Assembly: GCA_025890175.1 (NCBI GenBank)
Contig: JANPYM010000007.1
Coordinates: 2,127,517 to 2,191,516 of the forward strand
Direction: 5' to 3'
DNA: 64,000 nucleotides
From: Ciborinia camelliae
Lineage: Eukaryota; Ascomycota; Leotiomycetes; Helotiales; Sclerotiniaceae
Shown here: positions 58,257-64,000 of the stretch, one piece after another
How the letters are laid out: the number at the start of each line of letters is the position of its first letter
How positions within the stretch are numbered: the first letter of the stretch is position 1
Position numbers and translations under genes: made by a program
The notes under the pieces: generated by a model
Seen by the model: only the letters and a program-made list of their open reading frames with translations
Databases searched by the model: none
Told to the model about the DNA's origin: nothing

Positions 58257-58762
58257 GAAGCGCAGAGCGCTTCCGGCTACTATGTACATAGTAGCTTATT
58301 CGTGGATTCTATGATTCCTACAATCAATCCAATCCTATGCTTCCTACATAACTTAACAGATACAATCATTATATCAATTTTGAATTATTTTAATCGATTT
58401 TATTAAGAGTATAACTCTATCTAGGATATTGTACAGAAAATATTATATGCTGAGAAGTAGTTGTATAATATTTCCTAATCTATATATATTAGATTTTTAG
58501 CAATAGTTGTAGAAGATTATTGTTTTTTTTTGGAATATAATATACCCTCTAATTCATATGTTTTTTGATTATATTCAATTCTATATGCTAGATCTAAGTT
58601 TATCACCCTTACACCCTACTATTATGCAAACTTGACGAACACTTTTTTGGTATATAGAATGTCAACTTTATAATCTACCTATCAATCTTCACTCTTTCAC
58701 AATATGTGGGAAGCTGCCATAGGGTCGGATTGCTTGTAGGAACCGGAAGCGCTCCGCGCTTA
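58257..58762. repeat. Inverted pair of repeat S (copies B and C) forming a 505-bp element
   Basis: The ends are 19-bp inverted repeats with one mismatch: AAGCGCAGAGCGCTTCCGG at 58,258 and its mirror at 58,743-58,761. Copy B (minus orientation) extends to about 58,370 and copy C (plus) covers about 58,396-58,430 plus 58,698-58,762. Both share blocks with copy A at 35.6 kb. Copy C appears split by about 265 bp of AT-rich sequence. Confidence 0.7.
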
Positions 58763-59770
58763 AATAAATACCTTACAATCCATCTACTCACTGTTAACCG
58801 CTATTTAATAGGCTACGAACCTTCGTGGTTTGGTGTGCCAATATACTTTGCTGAACTACGTACGATGATGTATCCCGTGAGGCATCGAGAGGAATACATT
58901 CTATATTGAAGTATCTATGTTCAAATAAGAGTCTTAGAGCGTCAGTGGTGTGAAATCCAATCTCAGTTGAGGTTTTTATTGTCACATGAATTTCATCTGA
59001 CTACCTTAAACTTTGATCTTATTTTATGATTGCTCTACGTATCAGTGCCACGAAATAATATGATGTCAAATTTATGGAAAAATCTCGATAATATAACTGG
59101 CGAAACCAGTAGATAACCCTCTAAAGTAATGAGATCTGAAAGCTATCAACATGAAGGCTAATATTACATGGATATCTTATTGAACTTATGATTATTGTGT
59201 ATCGATGACTAAGGTAGTGTATGTAGAACTGTTTTATATCAACATATCTTAAAGTTCAAGGACCCCTTTGAACAGCGCAATTTTGAGGATATAAATATTG
59301 AGGTCCCCGTGTCATCGACTGAAAATATTTATATTCTATTAAGAATACAACCACCATGGTATTACCAAGATGTATTCTGTTACGAAGGAAACTAGAGATA
59401 GGAAGTATCGTATTGACTAGAGTAGGATACATGACTGTTGAGCCCCTGCCCTTATATGCTACTCCCCTATTCCCAATGTGGCCTAGTGCCGAACCATGTG
59501 ACCTGACTTCCTTAATATAATCTACACTTTTTCCAATTTGTCTAAACCTCAACTATGATCACTATATTGTAATTTAAATATAGGATTCTAAATTTCGACC
59601 GATTAATCAATTCAATTTGAAGAAATCTATACCATATTCATGTTATCGACTTCATTGACGCCAATATTTGAAGGTCTCAAAAAGTCCTCCAAAATATTCT
59701 CCTGGAAGGTGGATGGGATAACAAAGGACCAGAAAGCTCGGTGTATCCTAGTTTTCAGATCCGAATTTGG
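58763..59770. other. Intergenic region
   Basis: About 1 kb. The 98-codon minus-strand frame at 59,256-59,552 has a protein-like composition in its second half but no recognisable family, so it is not called. The right end is the 3' flank of the rhodopsin-domain gene. Confidence 0.5.
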
Positions 59771-61175
59771 TTATTGCTCGCGAGAAGACTGAGACATGCC
59801 ACCGATCGAATGCCCAAGCTCAATAGATTCAGCCGCAAGTTCTCTGCCACTACGCTCATCAGGATTTGCCTTTCCTGGTATCTTTTGCCAGGATGTAGAG
59901 CTTGCGGGATCGGAAGGCTTGTGTGAGCCAGATATGGTAGAACCACGATAGCTTGAGAATAGCTGCAACAGCTTCGGAGTATATGCCTTGAAAAAGCGAG
60001 GAAAGAGGATAAGGTTTCCTATCATGATTCCTGCAGAAATTTCACCCACTCTACGAGTTTATCAGTACAGTAATTATGCGAATATGAGTATATGACAGAG
60101 TTCTTTGCCTATATAATGATTTGGGAAACGCACGTGCACATCCCGACTTGGCTTAAATGATATGTTGAATCATGGCTTTCATTGTTGATTGAGCTGTAGA
60201 CAATCCGCAAAATACTGGCGACGACGGCTCTGGGATCACAGTCAGCTTTTTCAACACTTCGCGAACCTTTTTGGGGTATAGGAAAGAGAGCGAGCGTACA
60301 AGGTCCCAACCAAGAAAATTGCTGAGATTCCCAATTTTCGATTAAACGACATGTGCAAATCCCAAACGGAAAAGATCGGGAAAATTAGCATGAGTGCGTC
60401 TGAGACGCAGTTGAAGACGCCGGTGGCCAGGATATACGGTTTATAATTTAAACACGTCCCAGGTACAGTCGGGTTCCAAATCTTTTCCCGTGGATGACAT
60501 TGAAACAGAGAGACGAAGAAGCAAGCAACAAAGTATAGCATGTTGATCCAAATGAATACCTGAACGCACCAATATTTGGTCGTGCGTCCTGGGACAAAAA
60601 TGTGGAGGAATTGTATACAAATGGACAACTTCGTCAATGCAATGAGTGGAGGGTACATGACTTCCGAAATAGCTCCCCACTAAGATAGTTAGTCTTGCTA
60701 ATCATTGAAGGAACCCATACTGTATGGGTGTATGTCTACTACCTTTGCCCAGCTGATAACATTGATTGCAGGTACATTCCATTGATGAACACCGGCACCA
60801 TACTTCAACGCTGGATAGCCCACGGCACAATATGCAAGGAAGCCCAGCTAATGGTATGTTAGAGATTGGCGAGTGCCAAGAATTCTAAAATTCCATACCC
60901 AAGTAACAAACATGATATCTGGCAAATGGTCAGCAGCTTATCTAAATTTGGGAGGGGGCGTGGTAGCTTTGCGTACAGTCTTCCCATCCATGGTCTTTTA
61001 TGATCTGAAATCGAGTATACAGTCTAATGATGGTAGTGAGTGTGCTGAGAATGGCAAATAAAATACAAAGGCCGTGCAATAAAGGTCCAATTGAATAAGG
61101 GTCCTCGAAGTTAGGAGTCACGCCTGGGGGAGGAGATAAGCCCCCGACAATAGTTCCAACTGACAGCGTACTCAT
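59771..61175 (-). CDS. Seven-helix membrane protein, fungal rhodopsin domain (SAT4/PTH11-like)
   Basis: Six exons: 60,977-61,175; 60,899-60,918; 60,743-60,847; 60,300-60,679; 60,134-60,229; 59,771-60,050. Introns are 51-83 bp with visible CTAAC/CTGAC/CTGAT branch sites. The product has 359 residues. Helix 1 (GPLLHGLCILFAILSTLTTIIRLYTRF) is followed by HGWEDYIMFVTWLGFLAYCA, WGAISEVMYPPLIALTKLSICIQFLHIF, NMLYFVACFFVSLFQCHP with WNPTVPGTC, and VFNCVSDALMLIFPIFSVWDL. The last helices are TLAVVASILRIVYS and VGEISAGIMIGNL. This is the pattern of the fungal rhodopsin-domain family, which includes members near secondary-metabolite genes. The soluble tail is Ser-rich. It is divergent from the prenyltransferase 1.3 kb away. 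Confidence 0.88.
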
Positions 61176-62451
61176 TGCAATGCCAAATAATGCTAGTAGC
61201 CAAGAGAGTGAAAAATGTATTGGAGAGTTTGAAGGAGTACAAAATTGAGAAGTTCAGATTGTTTTGGTTCGATAATAGGAGGTAAACAACACATCATTAA
61301 GGCATGTTCCCATTAGCCTCTTAAAAGAACATCATCCAACTAGGGGTAGGATATTAGGTAGCATCATTGACACACGAAAGATATATCAAGGGTTGTCGTC
61401 ATCGTTACAACGAAAATAAATGATTATCATCCCCGAACAAGCAGGAGCGTCGAAACTGCCTTCATCCGTTGTTTATTATTTCGGTGTCACCGAGCATGCT
61501 ACAATATGAGTGTAACATAATGGATGCTGGCGGCGCAGTAGTCTGCACTGTGCAGAGACTTTGGAGGGGCTGGGTAGTATCGAGCTATGGACCTGGACCT
61601 CTAAAGCTCAATTCTAAACGGGGGACACATGCTTAAAGGGTTTAGGATCTGGAGGCTTTGCGGCACAATAAATGGTGTGTGACATGGCAATAAATTCTGG
61701 TGTACAGTGCCGCAGGATCGTTTCTTCAAGTCAGAGTCAGAGGTATACGGCTTAAAATCAAGCCGAATATGCTAAGAAAAATATTCGTCGGCACACGTTA
61801 CCGTCCTATAGAATATTGATATACTTACAGAAACCCTTGTACCTCTGGTCTTTATTGTCATTCGGAAGTTTCATCGTCTACTCGGAAAGCAAGCTATAGT
61901 AGAGGCCGATGTTGGGGTCTCGCCTTGTCATGAGACTAAAGTGGACTGTTCGGGATTGTTTAAAGGTCCCCTTTAGGTATAGCAGAGGTGCAAATTTTAA
62001 AATCTCAGGGCCTCTCAGACTTTAAGTTCTAAAGTTATAACCCTTTCACCGTTTTAAGCATGGGCTATTAATGTAACTTAATGTAGCTCGCTGGAAATTG
62101 TCAAAAAATAATCTTACAATAAATAGTAAGAGGGTTAAAGTTATCGGTATTGGGGCTATTCTTATGATCAATGATATGAACTAGTGCATTTGTTATCATC
62201 TTTATCTTTTTCGGTCACTTTGTCTGACAGTAAGGGTAGCTAGGCGTTTTGAGCCACGATTAGACTAATTAGAATCTTTTATTCTTACATCAAAGCCCAG
62301 ATATTTTCCAACAATTCTCAACCAATTCTTTTCTCGAGCCTACCCCAAAGTCAGGGCGATATATCAAAGTCAAAGTGTAAAGGCAGGTACTGAGGCTCCG
62401 AGACCATACCTTATTGCATCAAATATATCTTCTCGACAAGTCTAAGTTGAT
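61176..62451. other. Divergent intergenic region between membrane protein and prenyltransferase
   Basis: 1.28 kb serving as promoter for both flanking genes. No gene, repeat or RNA was recognised; ordinary composition. I did not identify paired regulator sites I would trust. Confidence 0.5.
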
Positions 62452-63855
62452 ATGGAGTTTCACGAAAGTAACTTGGTGTGGAAGTTGCCATTGAATGACG
62501 GGGTTAGTAAGAATTCAGTATCTCTTGAATAGTTCAGAACTAATTACCGAGAACATTGACAGGTCCACATTCGATGCTCCTGGAATCATCGGTTCCCTCA
62601 AATATCAAATCGGCCGTGGAATGTATTAGTCGACTCTCTGAGCTGTCTTGACTCAAGCTCATCATTCTGGTGGCAGATGACTGGAGGTCCTCTTTCAGTT
62701 ATGCTAGAGGCAGCTGGGTATGATGAGCATAGTCAATATGCTGCCCTTTTGTTTTACTTCCAGCATATCATTCATCGCTTGGGCATCCCACCTACTCCGC
62801 AAGGTCTTCCTCATGGCTGGCGAAGTTTTATGACGGATGATTGCTCTCCTATTGAATACAGCTGGGCTTGGGGTTCTGCTCCACGCATCAGATATGCTGT
62901 TGAGGCCGCGGCGCCTAGTGCTGGATCGGCCTATGATCCATTCAATCAATTTGAGACTATTCAACTCGTTGATGGACTCAAGAGATCACAAAACATGGAT
63001 TGGCAGCTTTTTGAGTTCTTTCAAAAATGTTTCGTGCCCAGTGGTGGAGCCACCAAATTTAGTCTTGACACGCCAATTTCTTCCCCAACCAACAATTCGT
63101 CTTTAATGTTGGCTTTCGAGCCGTGGAAGGGGAAAATGAACGCAAAGGGTTATGTTGCACCTATCAAGGCGTATCAATATCACCAGTCACCGCTAGAACT
63201 TGCTTCGAGTTCATTTCGAAAGCTAGAACTTGATATGAATATTGAACTCCCGGCGTATCGGACTTTTCACGATTTAATGAACTCAAAACACGGAAAATCA
63301 ACCCTCACATTCCTCGCTCTAGCGGTCGACTGTATTGATCCATTTAATTCTCGTTTCAAGCTTTACGTCAGAAGCGTCAATACGGCTTTTGACGAGGTGT
63401 GTCACAATTTAACCATGGGGAAAAAAGATCATACCATCTGGACAAAAGACCTTCTTTCCGAGCTACAAGTACTCTGGTATTTGGTCCTTGGACTAGCAAC
63501 AAATTTTCCCACAAGCAGAGAGCTAGCGACATTGGACAATGCTACCGCTGGTGTATTGTACAATTATGATATCCATGCTGCGAACGACTTGCCTGACGTG
63601 AAAGTTTATATTCCGGTGAGACACTACGGGCAGAGTGATCTCGATATAGCCAATGGACTGGGTTCTTATCTAAAGAGGCAGGGAAGTGATCAACATTTTC
63701 ATAAATACATGCAGATGTTAAAACAAATTGGTTTCTATCGTTCACTGGAGGATAGTTGTGGTATTCAGACATATATTGCCTGTGGGGTTAAGAAGAAGAT
63801 CTTGTCTTTGACTTCCTATCTAAGTCCCGAGATCTACCACCCAGCAAGATATTGA
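62452..63855 (+). CDS. Aromatic prenyltransferase, DMATS family
   Basis: Two exons (62,452-62,502; 62,563-63,855) with a 60-bp phase-0 intron (GTTAGT, CTAAT branch, CAG) give 447 residues, the normal size of fungal DMATS enzymes. The start MEFHESNLVWKLPLNDG is weakly conserved, but the following frame (VLVDSLSCLDSSSSFWWQMTGGPL) is the family's W-W-x-x-T-G-P-type entry. Glu115 in DDCSPIEYSWAW is the probable catalytic glutamate that activates the aromatic acceptor. The substrate-binding blocks KGYVAPIKAYQYHQSPLEL and VKVYIPVRHYGQSDLDIANG contain the Lys/Tyr residues that hold the diphosphate. These soluble enzymes transfer a dimethylallyl group to indoles, tyrosine or other aromatics in secondary metabolism; the acceptor cannot be read here. 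Confidence 0.92.
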
Positions 63856-64000
63856 TTGGTTTCATTGGCATATATCAAAAGGATATCAGGAACTTACGTA
63901 GACTAAAATATAAATTTGATGAGCATTGAGTTGCTTGGATATCCCTGAAATTACGCTTATCCCTTATTCGGAGTAATACCCACACAGTAGTCCGAATTAA
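63856..64000. other. 3' flank of prenyltransferase gene at window end
   Basis: 145 bp of non-coding sequence after the stop codon. Nothing recognised; any further cluster genes would lie beyond the window. Confidence 0.5.

Noticed and set aside
59256..59552. 98-codon minus-strand frame
   Set aside because: The second half looks protein-like, but no family was recognised, and neither a start context nor introns support it.

Overview
The window comes from a filamentous ascomycete (Pezizomycotina). Genes carry many short GT-AG introns, mostly 48-150 bp, with CTAAC/CTGAC-like branch sites. It encodes a Zn2Cys6 regulator, a Pil1-type eisosome protein, an AA9 polysaccharide monooxygenase, a fungal rhodopsin-domain membrane protein and a DMATS-type prenyltransferase. 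The sequence splits sharply into AT-rich and gene-rich parts and shows C-to-T decay typical of repeat-induced point mutation (RIP). A helotialean (Leotiomycetes) source is my best guess, but that is inference only.

Region 1 (1-10,854) is an almost GC-free block with no gene: a RIP-degenerated repeat graveyard with direct repeats, minisatellites, a 1.57-kb stretch with one C on the + strand, and a 1.3-kb G-free ATTT-type satellite. Region 2 (10,855-19,494) starts with a 170-bp repeat that recurs at 47.8 kb. It then holds a broken BTB/POZ gene, an intact BTB/POZ gene and an ACS-family MFS transporter, all on the minus strand. Region 3 (19,495-30,607) is mostly non-coding, with a pogo-like MITE and a second TIR element carrying tRNA-like relics. 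It contains one large conserved gene (24,620-27,652) followed by 2.9 kb of low-complexity DNA.

Region 4 (30,608-39,483) has a small secreted cysteine-rich protein with an internal duplication and three more BTB/POZ genes on the plus strand, interrupted by a cluster of palindromic non-autonomous elements (34.2-35.8 kb). The five BTB genes share one architecture: a BTB exon, a phase-1 intron at the same place, and a second exon with its own conserved motif. Region 5 (39,484-51,513) holds tandem repeats, an assembly gap, the eisosome gene, a His-rich small protein and the AA9 enzyme. Region 6 (51,514-64,000) has a divergent transporter/Zn2Cys6 regulator pair, a coiled-coil pseudogene riddled with stop codons, an inverted repeat element, and a divergent rhodopsin-domain/prenyltransferase pair. 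The last pair could be the edge of a secondary-metabolite cluster continuing to the right.

Gene models were built by hand. The exon sum is a multiple of three for every spliced model listed, including the broken BTB gene, whose only defect is one stop codon. The multi-stop relic at 56.8-58.0 kb could not be modelled fully.
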